Assembly: GCA_027449025.1 (NCBI GenBank)
Contig: DAIDMK010000023.1
Location: 1 to 43,714, forward strand
DNA length: 43,714 nucleotides
Reading direction: 5' to 3'
Origin: Lutibacter sp.
Lineage (GTDB): Bacteria > Bacteroidota > Bacteroidia > Flavobacteriales > Flavobacteriaceae
The notes below the pieces were generated by a model. The model searched no databases, had not been told where the DNA came from, and was given only the letters and a program-made list of their open reading frames with translations. Below are positions 1 to 8,412 of the stretch, piece after piece (positions within the stretch are counted from its first letter, which is position 1; each line of letters begins with the position of its first letter). A program made the position numbers and the translations under genes.

Positions 1-171
1 AAGCCCAGCTTTATCACTAGCTCTGTGCTTATACTTTGAAATTTTTATTGCAATTATATCTTGTTGATTAGAAAAATGTGCAATTATGGATTCTCCTAAA
101 TACGTTTTGCCAACATTTCTGCCGGCGCCACAAACATTAATCACATTGTTAAAACTTCCAATAGCCCTCAT
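1..171 (-). CDS. P-loop protein resembling MobB (partial, C-terminus outside window)
   Basis: Only the first 57 codons are visible; the gene runs off the left edge. The start ATG is at 169-171, 7 bp after the tatA stop, so it is very probably the last visible gene of the reductase operon. Residues 15-22 form a Walker A motif (GAGRNVGKT around residues 15-23), followed by a strand reading IIAIKISKYKH. That layout, a P-loop close to the N-terminus followed by a strand ending in IKxxxxKH, resembles MobB-type molybdopterin-guanine dinucleotide proteins. A role in cofactor maturation for the neighbouring molybdoenzyme is inferred. Other small P-loop GTPases or dethiobiotin-synthase-like proteins cannot be excluded from so short a fragment. 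Confidence 0.55.
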   Translation of the reverse strand, partial: MRAIGSFNNVINVCGAGRNVGKTYLGESIIAHFSNQQDIIAIKISKYKHRASDKAGL

Positions 172-178
172 TTAAAAC

Positions 179-367
179 TTATTCTGATACTTTTTTTTGA
201 GTTTTTTCTACCTCATTCGTAGCGTTTTTAAACTCTTTTAATCCTTGTCCGAGCCCTTTCATGAGTTCCGGAATTTTTTTTCCGCCAAACATGAGAAGCA
301 CCACCACAGCAATTAGAATAATTTGTGGAGCACCCACCATTCCTAAAAAAATATTTAATGTAAACAT
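179..367 (-). CDS. tatA: Sec-independent translocase subunit TatA/E
   Basis: A 62-residue protein with one N-terminal membrane helix (about residues 5-25), the typical FGGKKIPEL hinge and an amphipathic helix ([10 protein letters not shown]), ending in a charged tail. These are the hallmarks of TatA/TatE, the pore-forming part of the twin-arginine translocase that exports folded cofactor proteins. It lies 72 bp downstream of the Tat-dependent molybdoenzyme and 7 bp before the MobB-like gene, so it looks like an operon-specific TatA copy. No tatC is in the window, so it would have to work with a TatC encoded elsewhere. Confidence 0.93.
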   Translation of the reverse strand: MFTLNIFLGMVGAPQIILIAVVVLLMFGGKKIPELMKGLGQGLKEFKNATNEVEKTQKKVSE

Positions 368-388
368 ATTATTTTTATTTTAATTAAA

Positions 389-428
389 TTTAAGCAAGCG
401 ACTTGTTTTTTCAAATCACTTGCTTAAA
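389..428 (-). other. Intercistronic hairpin between catalytic subunit gene and tatA
   Basis: A perfect 10-bp inverted repeat (TTTAAGCAAG at 389-398, CTTGCTTAAA at 419-428) fills the gap between the molybdoenzyme stop and the tatA start. On the minus strand no uniform T-run follows, so it is a poor rho-independent terminator. It may protect the upstream mRNA or partly reduce transcription into tatA. Confidence 0.5.
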
Positions 429-439
429 TAATAAATCAA

Positions 440-3400
440 TTAAACTTTCACTAAATTAACTTGTGTATCATAGAATGACACACTTCCTCCAACAGGATCG
501 ACCATACAGGTGTTATTTTTCAATGAAGCATCTGTCCACATTGCAGCATTGGCATGTACGCCTTTGGCCCTTCTTGGATCTCCTTTAACAATTAACCCAT
601 CAATCTCAATATCTTCGGCGCCTGTAGCCCAATGTCCAAATCCTAAAATAAAGGATACCACACCCGGTCTCATTGTTTCCGAAAGCACAACTTTACCAAT
701 GATATCTTTGGTTTTCCCGTTTTTGAAATCCCATTTTCCATCTAAATTTGTTGCGCTGACAACTTTTACGCTATCTTCTTCCGTTAAACCAACTCTTTGG
801 GCATCTTTTGGGTTTATCATTATGCCATTTTCCGGCAATAAAGGATGTAACCAATAGGCCGCAATAGTTCTTGATTTAGTTTGGGTTACGCTACGATGCG
901 TTATCATTGAAAACTCATAGCCATCCGTTAATTTTTCAACAGTTTCCTGGGCATAATTTCTGATAGGAATAAACTTTGCATAACCATCGTAGTTTTTGCC
1001 AGTAGCAGCATATTTCGCAGATGCAGTTTTCTCCATATACATATTCAAGCTTGATTTGTATTTGTTTGCCAACTTGCCATCTTTGAACGATTTGGCATGT
1101 TCTTCAAATCGTCCGCCTCTATTTAATAAATAAACAGTTTTTCTCCAATTTTCTTCTCCTGCTGCATTTCTCCATTTTTCTTCGTCAAAAACAGATTTGT
1201 CTAGATGTTTTCTGGCTTTGGTGAATACCTCAAGCTCACGATCGTCTGCATCCGGAACTCCGCCTTCTGAGGTGGCTAAATTTGCAATGGCTCTTAAATA
1301 AAAATCATCAGGTCTGTTAATGTGCAAGCCATCTCCCAATGCATCAGGCCCAAAGGCTTTTAATCCCATTTTCTCATTGATTCCCATCATCAGAGATTCC
1401 AAACTTATTGGCATTTCTTCATTGTAAAGTTTAATCTTTTCAGGAATTGATGATATTACAGGTTGCCTAATTACTTCAACTTTTGAAGGCATATTAGGGT
1501 GTGAACCCTGAAATTCAAACCTTTCCAAGAAAGTTTGGTCGGGGAATATATAATCAGAATACATGGAAGTGGTTCCTACTAAAATATCGCTTGTGAAAAA
1601 CAGCGGCAATTTGGTTACATCAGATATCACGTCAATATTTGTATGACCTGCAGGCAAAGCATAAACTGGAGATCCCATATATAAAAATAATGCTTTTACC
1701 GGATAAGGATAAGCTTCCCCGATACTTGGTATAATTTCTTCATAAATATCCGAAGAAAGTGGATACCAATTTCGTTTGGCCGGATAACCTTCAAATAAAG
1801 TGGTTTTTTCATAATCAAGACCGTGACGGATAGAGCTAATTCCAAACGTTGTAAGCTTGCCATTTACTTTTTTCATATCAAAAACGCCCTCTTTTGAACC
1901 ATCATATTTGTAAGTAGATGCTTTAGACATTCCACCTTGCCAGTCGAAATTTCCCAGCAACATATTTATAGACATCCAACTTAATACATTGTAAAACCCG
2001 TTGGTATGTTGTGCAGGCCCTCTGTGAATATCAACAGCAGCTTGTTTGCCATAACTTGTAAGTTCGCGCGCTACTTTAGTAACCGCACTCTCATTTACAC
2101 CTGCCATATCGCACCATTCACCAATTGTGTGTTCCAAAGAAGATTCTTTAAGAATTTGCATTCCTGATTTTACCTGAACTTTTTCGCCATCTTTATTAGT
2201 TAATTCTGTATCAACCAATAAATCACCAAAAACAGCAATGGATTCATCACTTGGATCAACCCAAGTAGGTTTTCCGTTTACCATAGCCACCAAGAATTTT
2301 TCTTCGTATTCAATTTCTTTGGTTTTATCTTTAGGATCGATCATTATTCTTTTCTCGGCTGATTTGATGCCAAAATCTGCAGCGCGAATTAATTTGCCTG
2401 GTTTTCCGTCTTTAACTTCCACCAATAATGTAGCGTTGGACCAACTGCTCTCATTGGCTTCCGTTGCAGCGGCTTTATTTGAACAAGACAAAAATTTTGC
2501 ATCATAACGTTCATTGGTGATTATCCATTGAATAATAGCTAAGGCCAATGCTGAATCTGTTCCCGGTTTAATAGGCAAATAAGTTTCCGCTTTAGAAGCT
2601 AATTTTGAAAAACGCGGGTCGGCAACAGCTATTTTAGTAAAGCCATTGTCTAAATTTTTTGTCAATCGCACCGTTCTGTTTGTAGGGCCATAATTGGCTT
2701 CAAACAAGTTGGCTCCAACAAATAATACATATTTGGCATGTTCTAAATCGGCTTGCCAATAGAATTTATCGCCACCCTGAAATTTTCCGCCTTCATATTT
2801 CTCGCTGATGGCTTTACAGGTAAAGTATAATGAACCTTGGCAAACAGTGGTGTGTCCGTGTAAGTTTGTAGTTCCAAACGCCGCCTGCAATCTTGTAAAG
2901 AAATCTTTTCTTCCATTTTTTAATCGGCCAAAAGCCATTACAAACTGGTTATTTTTAGGGCCCATATCAGGATGATTTGGGTCTATTAATTTATCAAGGT
3001 TTTCTTTATGCTTCACTTTAAATTCTTCAACCAAAGCGGCCTTTTTGTCTTTGTCTTTCTCTTTTAAAATAACATCAACATCATGGGACATTTCTTTGGC
3101 AACATCTTTATCGCGAAGCGCCATAATGGATTTTAAACCTTCCACATTTCTGTTTTCTTCTCCCGGAACATTTGGAAAAAGTACGCCACCTTCCACTATT
3201 TCAGTAATAGCTTGGTCAAACGGAACTGATTCCCATTTGTTTTCACCACGCTTTCCTGCTCTTTTCAATACTTTTCTTATGCGATATGGATCATACGCTA
3301 TTTGAACCCCTGCCTGTCCTTTTGGGCACAATCCACCATCAATAGTGGCGCCTTCGTCAACACTTGAGGTCATAGGAATATGAGGAACCATCGTCCAAGG

Positions 3401-3661
3401 ATTGTATGGGTTTCCATCAATTTTTGCCAAAACACCGTCTTGAATCTTGGCTTTAATACCACAACCGGTATTGCAATTTAAACATGCAGAATAAATAACA
3501 TTTTCTGAATTATTCAAATCATAATTATATTCGGCGTCTTCATTTTTTTCAGCTGAAAAAAGATCATTTGAAAATAAGCCTCCCAACAATGCGGTTGTGC
3601 CAAATTTTGCAGAATTTTTGAAAAAACTTCTTCTTGAAGTTGTTTTATCTTTATTATTCAT
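440..3661 (-). CDS. Tat-exported molybdopterin oxidoreductase catalytic subunit, TtrA-like
   Basis: A 1073-residue member of the complex iron-sulfur molybdoenzyme (DMSO reductase) family. The N-terminus has a Tat signal (SRRSFFK at residues 9-15 followed by a hydrophobic stretch), so the enzyme is periplasmic. Cys60, Cys63, Cys67 and Cys112 form the usual N-terminal 4Fe-4S site, and Cys274 in HTTVCQGS is the probable molybdenum ligand. The length is closer to tetrathionate reductase TtrA (over 1000 residues) than to arsenate or polysulfide reductases (roughly 750-850). The gene follows the NrfD gene by 4 bp in a B-C-A order shared with ttrBCA and srdBCA. The real electron acceptor (tetrathionate, thiosulfate, selenate, arsenate or other) cannot be read from sequence alone. 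Confidence 0.85.
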   Translation of the reverse strand: MNNKDKTTSRRSFFKNSAKFGTTALLGGLFSNDLFSAEKNEDAEYNYDLNNSENVIYSACLNCNTGCGIKAKIQDGVLAKIDGNPYNPWTMVPHIPMTSSVDEGATIDGGLCPKGQAGVQIAYDPYRIRKVLKRAGKRGENKWESVPFDQAITEIVEGGVLFPNVPGEENRNVEGLKSIMALRDKDVAKEMSHDVDVILKEKDKDKKAALVEEFKVKHKENLDKLIDPNHPDMGPKNNQFVMAFGRLKNGRKDFFTRLQAAFGTTNLHGHTTVCQGSLYFTCKAISEKYEGGKFQGGDKFYWQADLEHAKYVLFVGANLFEANYGPTNRTVRLTKNLDNGFTKIAVADPRFSKLASKAETYLPIKPGTDSALALAIIQWIITNERYDAKFLSCSNKAAATEANESSWSNATLLVEVKDGKPGKLIRAADFGIKSAEKRIMIDPKDKTKEIEYEEKFLVAMVNGKPTWVDPSDESIAVFGDLLVDTELTNKDGEKVQVKSGMQILKESSLEHTIGEWCDMAGVNESAVTKVARELTSYGKQAAVDIHRGPAQHTNGFYNVLSWMSINMLLGNFDWQGGMSKASTYKYDGSKEGVFDMKKVNGKLTTFGISSIRHGLDYEKTTLFEGYPAKRNWYPLSSDIYEEIIPSIGEAYPYPVKALFLYMGSPVYALPAGHTNIDVISDVTKLPLFFTSDILVGTTSMYSDYIFPDQTFLERFEFQGSHPNMPSKVEVIRQPVISSIPEKIKLYNEEMPISLESLMMGINEKMGLKAFGPDALGDGLHINRPDDFYLRAIANLATSEGGVPDADDRELEVFTKARKHLDKSVFDEEKWRNAAGEENWRKTVYLLNRGGRFEEHAKSFKDGKLANKYKSSLNMYMEKTASAKYAATGKNYDGYAKFIPIRNYAQETVEKLTDGYEFSMITHRSVTQTKSRTIAAYWLHPLLPENGIMINPKDAQRVGLTEEDSVKVVSATNLDGKWDFKNGKTKDIIGKVVLSETMRPGVVSFILGFGHWATGAEDIEIDGLIVKGDPRRAKGVHANAAMWTDASLKNNTCMVDPVGGSVSFYDTQVNLVKV

Positions 3662-3665
3662 GTTT

Positions 3666-4823
3666 TTAGTTTTTAGAAGTTAGTTTTTTTCCAATCTGTA
3701 ACCCAAAGTATATTGCAAAAATTGCAAAGGCAACTATAAAAGAAGCCACCAAATATTCGTTAAGTGTTGCGTGATAGGTAAAGGTTAAACGAGGATCGTA
3801 AAACGCTTCTTTTAATCCTTTTAAGTTGGAAATTGTTTGACCCGGAATTAAAATATTTAAACGGGTGGCAATAAAAGTGACCACCACCACAAGTGCACCT
3901 AATTGAATGGATTTACTTGTAATTTTATTGTTTAGTAACACAAGGGCTAAGATGGCGCCGCCTAAGTGAACAATAAAAAACATCCACCAGTAAGGCCCAA
4001 ATAATATTTGTTCAATTGCTTCAGCACTGTGAGAATTTGTAGACCATAACACTATACTAAATTCAGCAATTTCAGCGAATAAATAGATCAAAATACCCAC
4101 TGACACAATATTTCTTAAATATTTAAAAGTTTCTTTATTTTCAGCATACTCATCTTTATAAATTATAGAGAAAACCAAAAGCAACATGGCGCCTCCTGAA
4201 ACAATTCCTGAAATTAGGAATAACACCGGTAACAATGCTGAATTCCAAAATGCTTTTGCATCGATTACGCCAAAAAAGGCACCGCTTTGGCTAGGAAGTG
4301 CAAAAGCGATCATTAATGCAAAAATTAAAAATGGAAATAACCAACCTGATTTGTCTTTCAAAGTTGATTTGTCAGATTTTTTATAGTATAAATACATTGC
4401 AAATCCGAATACTGCCATAAAAGTTACATACATCCAAGAGTTGAATGTAAGCATAGAGCCATAATTTGGACTTAAAAATACGCTGGAGAACCTGAACGGT
4501 TTTCCTAAATCTATCCAAATAGAAAATAATCCGGTAATTAGACAGGCAAAAGAAATAAATCCGACTTGAAATAACCGATTACGGAATTTGCCAATATTTA
4601 AAATGTATCCCATAATTCCTGTAATAGCTACACCGCCCGCAATTCCTACAAAGTGAAAATATAAGGCCACCCATAATCCCCAAGGCACATAACTGCCATA
4701 GCCTGCCAATTTTTCTCCGGTTGAAAATTTCATCACCAATCCAACCAGCCCAGCAATCAATAAAATCAACCACAATCCTAAATAAAGTTTATCAACTTTT
4801 TTAATGTTTATTAAATCTTTCAT
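3666..4823 (-). CDS. NrfD/PsrC-family membrane anchor subunit (TtrC-like)
   Basis: A 385-residue, very hydrophobic protein with about nine predicted membrane helices, including a Gly-rich early helix (GGVAITGIMGY) and a motif reading WIDLGKPFRF that is typical of the NrfD family. Such subunits take electrons from menaquinol in the cytoplasmic membrane and pass them to the ferredoxin subunit. The gene sits 12 bp after the iron-sulfur subunit and 4 bp before the catalytic subunit, so the three are surely co-transcribed. NrfD assignment is firm; the TtrC-like label rests on gene order and partner type. Confidence 0.9.
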   Translation of the reverse strand: MKDLINIKKVDKLYLGLWLILLIAGLVGLVMKFSTGEKLAGYGSYVPWGLWVALYFHFVGIAGGVAITGIMGYILNIGKFRNRLFQVGFISFACLITGLFSIWIDLGKPFRFSSVFLSPNYGSMLTFNSWMYVTFMAVFGFAMYLYYKKSDKSTLKDKSGWLFPFLIFALMIAFALPSQSGAFFGVIDAKAFWNSALLPVLFLISGIVSGGAMLLLVFSIIYKDEYAENKETFKYLRNIVSVGILIYLFAEIAEFSIVLWSTNSHSAEAIEQILFGPYWWMFFIVHLGGAILALVLLNNKITSKSIQLGALVVVVTFIATRLNILIPGQTISNLKGLKEAFYDPRLTFTYHATLNEYLVASFIVAFAIFAIYFGLQIGKKLTSKN

Positions 4824-4835
4824 GATTATCGTTTT

Positions 4836-5729
4836 TTAAATTAAGTAAGAAGTTGTTGGTTTTGTTCCTTTATCTTCCAAAAGTTTAATTTGATTTGTTT
4901 TTCTGGACATTTCAGACACTAAAGAGTTTGGATCATTCAAATCGCCAAAATAATTGGCTCTTCCGATACAAGTTGTAACACAGGCCGGCAGTTCACCTTC
5001 ATCCAGCCTATGAACGCAATAATTGCATTTACGGGCATTTCCTATAGGTGAGCCGTGGTTTTCCCTATTCCATTCTTTTCCATATTCATGATTGGATAAT
5101 TTTTCATAAGGTTGAATCTCTGGTGTATTGTCTGTATAAAAATGCCCAAAATCACTGGTTCTTGCACCATACGGACAAGCTGTAATACAATATCTGCAAC
5201 CAATACATTTGTCATAATCTATTGTTGTAATGCCGTCTTCACGTTTCCAAGTTGCCTCAACTGGGCAAACATCAACGCAAGGAGGTTCTTCACATTGCAT
5301 ACAAGGACGAGGAAAATATTGCAATTGAACATTTGGGAATTCCCCGGATTGAACTTCAATCACAGGTCTGTAAACAACTCCTGGAGGCAATTTGTTTTCC
5401 GCAATGCAGCTTATGGTGCAAGCATGACAACCCACACATTTTTTGGTGTTTATAATCATACCCCATTTACGCTCATGAATAGGTTTTTTCATAGCCTCTT
5501 TCAATTCACGTTGCATTCTTATCAGGATATCTGAATTTTCATCTTCAGGTATTGTTGTAAATTCGGGTAAGTTTTTAGGTTCATCCTTACTTTTAGGAGC
5601 ATCTTTAAAACTAGAAATACCCACTGAACCAATCGCGACAGTGACTCCAGCTCCAACAAGAACGGCGGATTTTATAAAATCCTTTCTGTTAATCTTGTTT
5701 TCGTTATTTTTATTTGATTCTTTATCCAT
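4836..5729 (-). CDS. Four-cluster ferredoxin subunit (TtrB-like) with atypical Tat signal
   Basis: A 297-residue electron-transfer subunit. Sixteen cysteines fall into four groups: 98/101/104/108, 143/146/151/155, 175/178/181/185 and 235/238/250/254, enough for four 4Fe-4S clusters wiring the NrfD anchor to the molybdenum subunit. The N-terminus has the shape of a Tat signal, but the twin arginines read Arg-Lys (NRKDFIKS, residues 14-21) before a hydrophobic segment at about 22-40. Salmonella TtrB is known for a signal lacking one of the two arginines, so this deviation fits a TtrB-like protein. It could also be carried across bound to the catalytic subunit. It lies 17 bp after the porin gene. 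Confidence 0.9.
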   Translation of the reverse strand: MDKESNKNNENKINRKDFIKSAVLVGAGVTVAIGSVGISSFKDAPKSKDEPKNLPEFTTIPEDENSDILIRMQRELKEAMKKPIHERKWGMIINTKKCVGCHACTISCIAENKLPPGVVYRPVIEVQSGEFPNVQLQYFPRPCMQCEEPPCVDVCPVEATWKREDGITTIDYDKCIGCRYCITACPYGARTSDFGHFYTDNTPEIQPYEKLSNHEYGKEWNRENHGSPIGNARKCNYCVHRLDEGELPACVTTCIGRANYFGDLNDPNSLVSEMSRKTNQIKLLEDKGTKPTTSYLI

Positions 5730-5746
5730 TTGATTATAATTTATGG

Positions 5747-6778
5747 TTAAAACTTGAATTCTAAGTTTAAGTAAAGCATTGAAGTATTTTCATTTGATGC
5801 AAGTTCATAATTCCAAGAACGATAGTTTAGTGAAGAATTGACACCCTTTACTGGTGTAAATTGAATACCTGCAAGAATTGCGCTTCCGTCTTTAGAGTTG
5901 TTCCAATTAGTTGAAGCAGTTCCAACTTTATTAGATTCCAATTTATCATATCTGGCAAATAGTTCAACTTTTTTATTTATAACATAAGTTGTGTAAAATG
6001 AAAACCCACTTAAATCGTGATCTTCTGCAGCATCTGAATATTTTTTACCATTATTCATGATGTTGTATTCACCGCCTATTCTAAAAGTTTTCATATTATA
6101 GCCTGCAAAAAAGGCCAAGTTGCTCACTGTAGGATTTTCTACAACCGCTGTTCCAACTAATTTTTTAGAATCTTGTTCAGCATAATATGCTTTTAGGATT
6201 ATTTTGTCAGTAGGAGTATAAACCAAATTACCTCCAATTTTATATTTACCATACAGGTCTTGCACTTTTTTGTATCCCTCACCATTTAAGGCAAATAGAT
6301 TCATTTTTAAAGTTTTGTGAAGCGATAACTCAGCGTTAAAACCTAAGTCTGCACCTGACCCAAAACTATGTTGATCTTGGAATGATTTATAAATGTAACG
6401 ATATCCCCAAAATTTCTCTTGGTCACTAAATTGATTTAAGCCAATCATACCAACAGATAATTTTGCCCAAGACGCAGCTTTATAATCTAACTGAGCAGCT
6501 TTTAGGTAATAAGTAAATGCGCTTACATTATCATTTCCAACATCCAAGGTGATTTTAGCAGAAAATTTATCACTAAAAGCATAGGCATATCCAAAATATG
6601 ATCTGTCAAGTTCAAATGCACTTTTCTGAAGAGCATCTTCGGTCATGTCTCTATGGTAATTAAAAAATATTGTTCCTGTAACTTTTCCGCTTGGTTTAAA
6701 TTCAACTTTAGTTTCTTGAGCGTAATTCATATTAATTACTGCAATAAATAAAATAGCTGAAATAATTATTTTTTTCAT
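5747..6778 (-). CDS. Outer-membrane beta-barrel porin
   Basis: A 343-residue protein with a clear signal peptide ([20 protein letters not shown], cleavage before Gln21) and alternating hydrophobic/aromatic strands throughout, ending in the barrel-type terminus LEFKF. It resembles the phosphate-selective/oligomeric porin class found in Bacteroidota. As the first gene of the operon, only 17 bp before the ferredoxin subunit, it probably lets the charged electron acceptor or its reduced product cross the outer membrane. Substrate specificity is inferred from context only. A sigma-54-like promoter candidate lies upstream. Confidence 0.8.
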   Translation of the reverse strand: MKKIIISAILFIAVINMNYAQETKVEFKPSGKVTGTIFFNYHRDMTEDALQKSAFELDRSYFGYAYAFSDKFSAKITLDVGNDNVSAFTYYLKAAQLDYKAASWAKLSVGMIGLNQFSDQEKFWGYRYIYKSFQDQHSFGSGADLGFNAELSLHKTLKMNLFALNGEGYKKVQDLYGKYKIGGNLVYTPTDKIILKAYYAEQDSKKLVGTAVVENPTVSNLAFFAGYNMKTFRIGGEYNIMNNGKKYSDAAEDHDLSGFSFYTTYVINKKVELFARYDKLESNKVGTASTNWNNSKDGSAILAGIQFTPVKGVNSSLNYRSWNYELASNENTSMLYLNLEFKF

Positions 6779-6816
6779 GTTTAAAAATTTAGTTTATAAT
6801 ATCGTTTTTTACTTGG

Positions 6817-6835
6817 GCGTTCATTTAAAGAACGC
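6817..6835 (-). promoter_or_regulatory. Inverted repeat in the porin operon leader
   Basis: GCGTTC (6817-6822) and GAACGC (6830-6835) form perfect 6-bp arms with a 7-nt loop. If the predicted sigma-54 promoter is right, the repeat lies at the very start of the transcript, where it could be an operator or a 5'-stabilising hairpin. Confidence 0.4.
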
Positions 6836-6848
6836 TACGTATGCCTAA

Positions 6849-6865
6849 TGTCAATTTCTTTACCA
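6849..6865 (-). promoter_or_regulatory. Candidate sigma-54 promoter (-24/-12)
   Basis: The minus strand reads TGGTAAAGAAATTGACA, i.e. TGG, exactly 10 bases, then GA where the consensus has GC, with the usual TT before it. Spacing matches the invariant GG-N10-GC rule with one mismatch. The start would be near 6838, giving a leader of about 60 nt before the porin gene. A sigma-54-activator-type response regulator is encoded just upstream, which supports the reading. The match is imperfect. Confidence 0.45.
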
Positions 6866-6906
6866 CTAAATTTAAATTTGGCTAAAATTTAAATTTTTTT
6901 AAAAGC

Positions 6907-6920
6907 GTAACTTGTGTTAC
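6907..6920. promoter_or_regulatory. Palindrome upstream of sigma-54 promoter, possible activator site
   Basis: GTAACTTGTGTTAC is a perfect 5-bp inverted repeat with a 4-base centre. It lies 42-55 bp upstream of the predicted -24 element on the minus strand, a plausible place for binding of a Fis-type helix-turn-helix regulator. Only one copy was found, so assignment as the regulator's site is tentative. Confidence 0.35.
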
Positions 6921-6984
6921 ATAGTTATCAGGGGCTTAAGAAATTTGCGATATTAAATTTAGAATTATTCTAAATAATGAAAAT

Positions 6985-7027
6985 AAAAAAACCACGCATT
7001 TCCGTTCATTTAAATGGAAATCCGTGG
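6985..7027 (-). terminator. Rho-independent terminator of the sensor operon
   Basis: Arms at 6992-7003 and 7016-7027 pair over 12 bp with one mismatch, and on the minus strand the stem is followed by a run of seven T (complement of A at 6985-6991). It lies 27 bp after the response regulator stop, so it separates the regulatory operon from the structural operon. Confidence 0.8.
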
Positions 7028-7053
7028 ATTTTTAGAGAAAAGAGCAGTACTTT

Positions 7054-8412
7054 TTAGATGAGCTTATGCTTTTCCATTTTGGTTCTTAACGTTGAAGGAG
7101 GAATACCTAAGATTTCAGCAGCTTTGGTTTTATTTTGATTGCTTTTTTGCAGGGCTATTTTAATGGCGTTTATTTCAATTTCATTTAGTGTTTCTTCTAA
7201 AGATTTATTAAGATTATCGATTTTTCCCAAAATTGATGTTGAATTTTTTATGCTTTCAGGCACGTGTTTGCTTTCGATTGCTTGGTCATTAGTGGCCAAA
7301 ATAACCATACGCTCGGCTATGTTTTTTAATTCACGAATGTTTCCTGGCCAAGAATATGATTCAAGAATAGGATATACCTCCTGTGAAATCATCAGGTTTC
7401 TGGCTGCGGCATATTTAGCCACATAAAATTGAAATATTTTTTTAATGTCTTTATTACGTGCTCTTAATGGCAATAGTTTTACGGGAAAAATATTCAGTCT
7501 ATAATACAAATCTTCTCTAAATTTTCCCTCATCCACCATTTTCCTCAGGTCCTTTTTAGTTGAGGCTATTAATCGAATGTCAATTTTGATGGTTGAAGAA
7601 CTTCCGACCTTTTCAATTTCTCCTTCCTGTAAAACCCGCAACAATTTCACCTGTAAATCTATTGGTAAATCGTCTATGTCATCTAAATACAAGGTTCCTT
7701 CATCGGCCAATTCAAACCTTCCTTTTTTATCTGCATCAGCACCGGTAAACGCACCTTTCACATGGCCAAAAAGTTCACTCTCAAAAATCTCACGGGAAAG
7801 AATGGCACAGCTTACTTTTATGAAGGGCTTGTTTTTTCGCTGGCTGTTGTAATGAATAATATTTGTGATATGTTCTTTTCCAGTTCCTGTTTCGCCAATA
7901 ATTAAGACTGTTGAATCTGTTTCGGCCACCAAATTTATAAGGTGAAACAATGCTTCATTGGAATCACTTTCACCAATGTAGGAGGAATAATCATATTTTG
8001 ATGCAATGGAAGAACGAAAAATTTTATTTTCAAGTTTAACGGATTGCAATTCAATAATTCTTTCAACAATAATTAAAATTTCATCTTTTAAAAATGGTTT
8101 CAATAAATAATCATAAGCACCCATTTTCAAAGTTTGAACAGCAGTTTCAACACTTCCGTGAGCTGTCATTATGATTACCGCAATTTCCGGGTTAAATTTT
8201 TTAATTTTGTCCAACAATTCAATTCCTGACATTCCGGGCATTTTTATGTCTGAAATAACAATATTTGGATTAAAATCTTTCAATCCCAACAATGCAGCTT
8301 GTGCGTTTGCACATTCTAAAACAACATACCCGGCATCTCTCAAATCATCTGCAATGGTGACTCTTAGTATCCTTTCATCATCCACCACCATTATTTTTTG
8401 CTTTTTACTCAT
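7054..8412 (-). CDS. Sigma-54-dependent NtrC-type response regulator
   Basis: A 452-residue regulator with three domains. The receiver (1-120) has the acid pair Asp11/Asp12, phosphoacceptor Asp55, Thr83 and Lys105. The AAA+ domain (about 145-370) has Walker A GETGTGKE (173-180), the sigma-54 contact loop GAFTGA (220-225) and Walker B LYLDDI (241-246). The C-terminus ends in a Fis-type helix-turn-helix (KTKAAEILGI). It is the output of the upstream kinase and overlaps that gene by 8 bp. Because it keeps GAFTGA it should activate a sigma-54 promoter, and the candidate before the porin operon is the obvious target. TtrR of enterics is a LuxR-type regulator instead. Confidence 0.93.
   Translation of the reverse strand: MSKKQKIMVVDDERILRVTIADDLRDAGYVVLECANAQAALLGLKDFNPNIVISDIKMPGMSGIELLDKIKKFNPEIAVIIMTAHGSVETAVQTLKMGAYDYLLKPFLKDEILIIVERIIELQSVKLENKIFRSSIASKYDYSSYIGESDSNEALFHLINLVAETDSTVLIIGETGTGKEHITNIIHYNSQRKNKPFIKVSCAILSREIFESELFGHVKGAFTGADADKKGRFELADEGTLYLDDIDDLPIDLQVKLLRVLQEGEIEKVGSSSTIKIDIRLIASTKKDLRKMVDEGKFREDLYYRLNIFPVKLLPLRARNKDIKKIFQFYVAKYAAARNLMISQEVYPILESYSWPGNIRELKNIAERMVILATNDQAIESKHVPESIKNSTSILGKIDNLNKSLEETLNEIEINAIKIALQKSNQNKTKAAEILGIPPSTLRTKMEKHKLI

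Noticed and set aside
510-857. Plus-strand ORF of 115 codons inside the molybdoenzyme gene
   Set aside because: It is a shadow of a strongly conserved gene on the other strand, with no features of its own.
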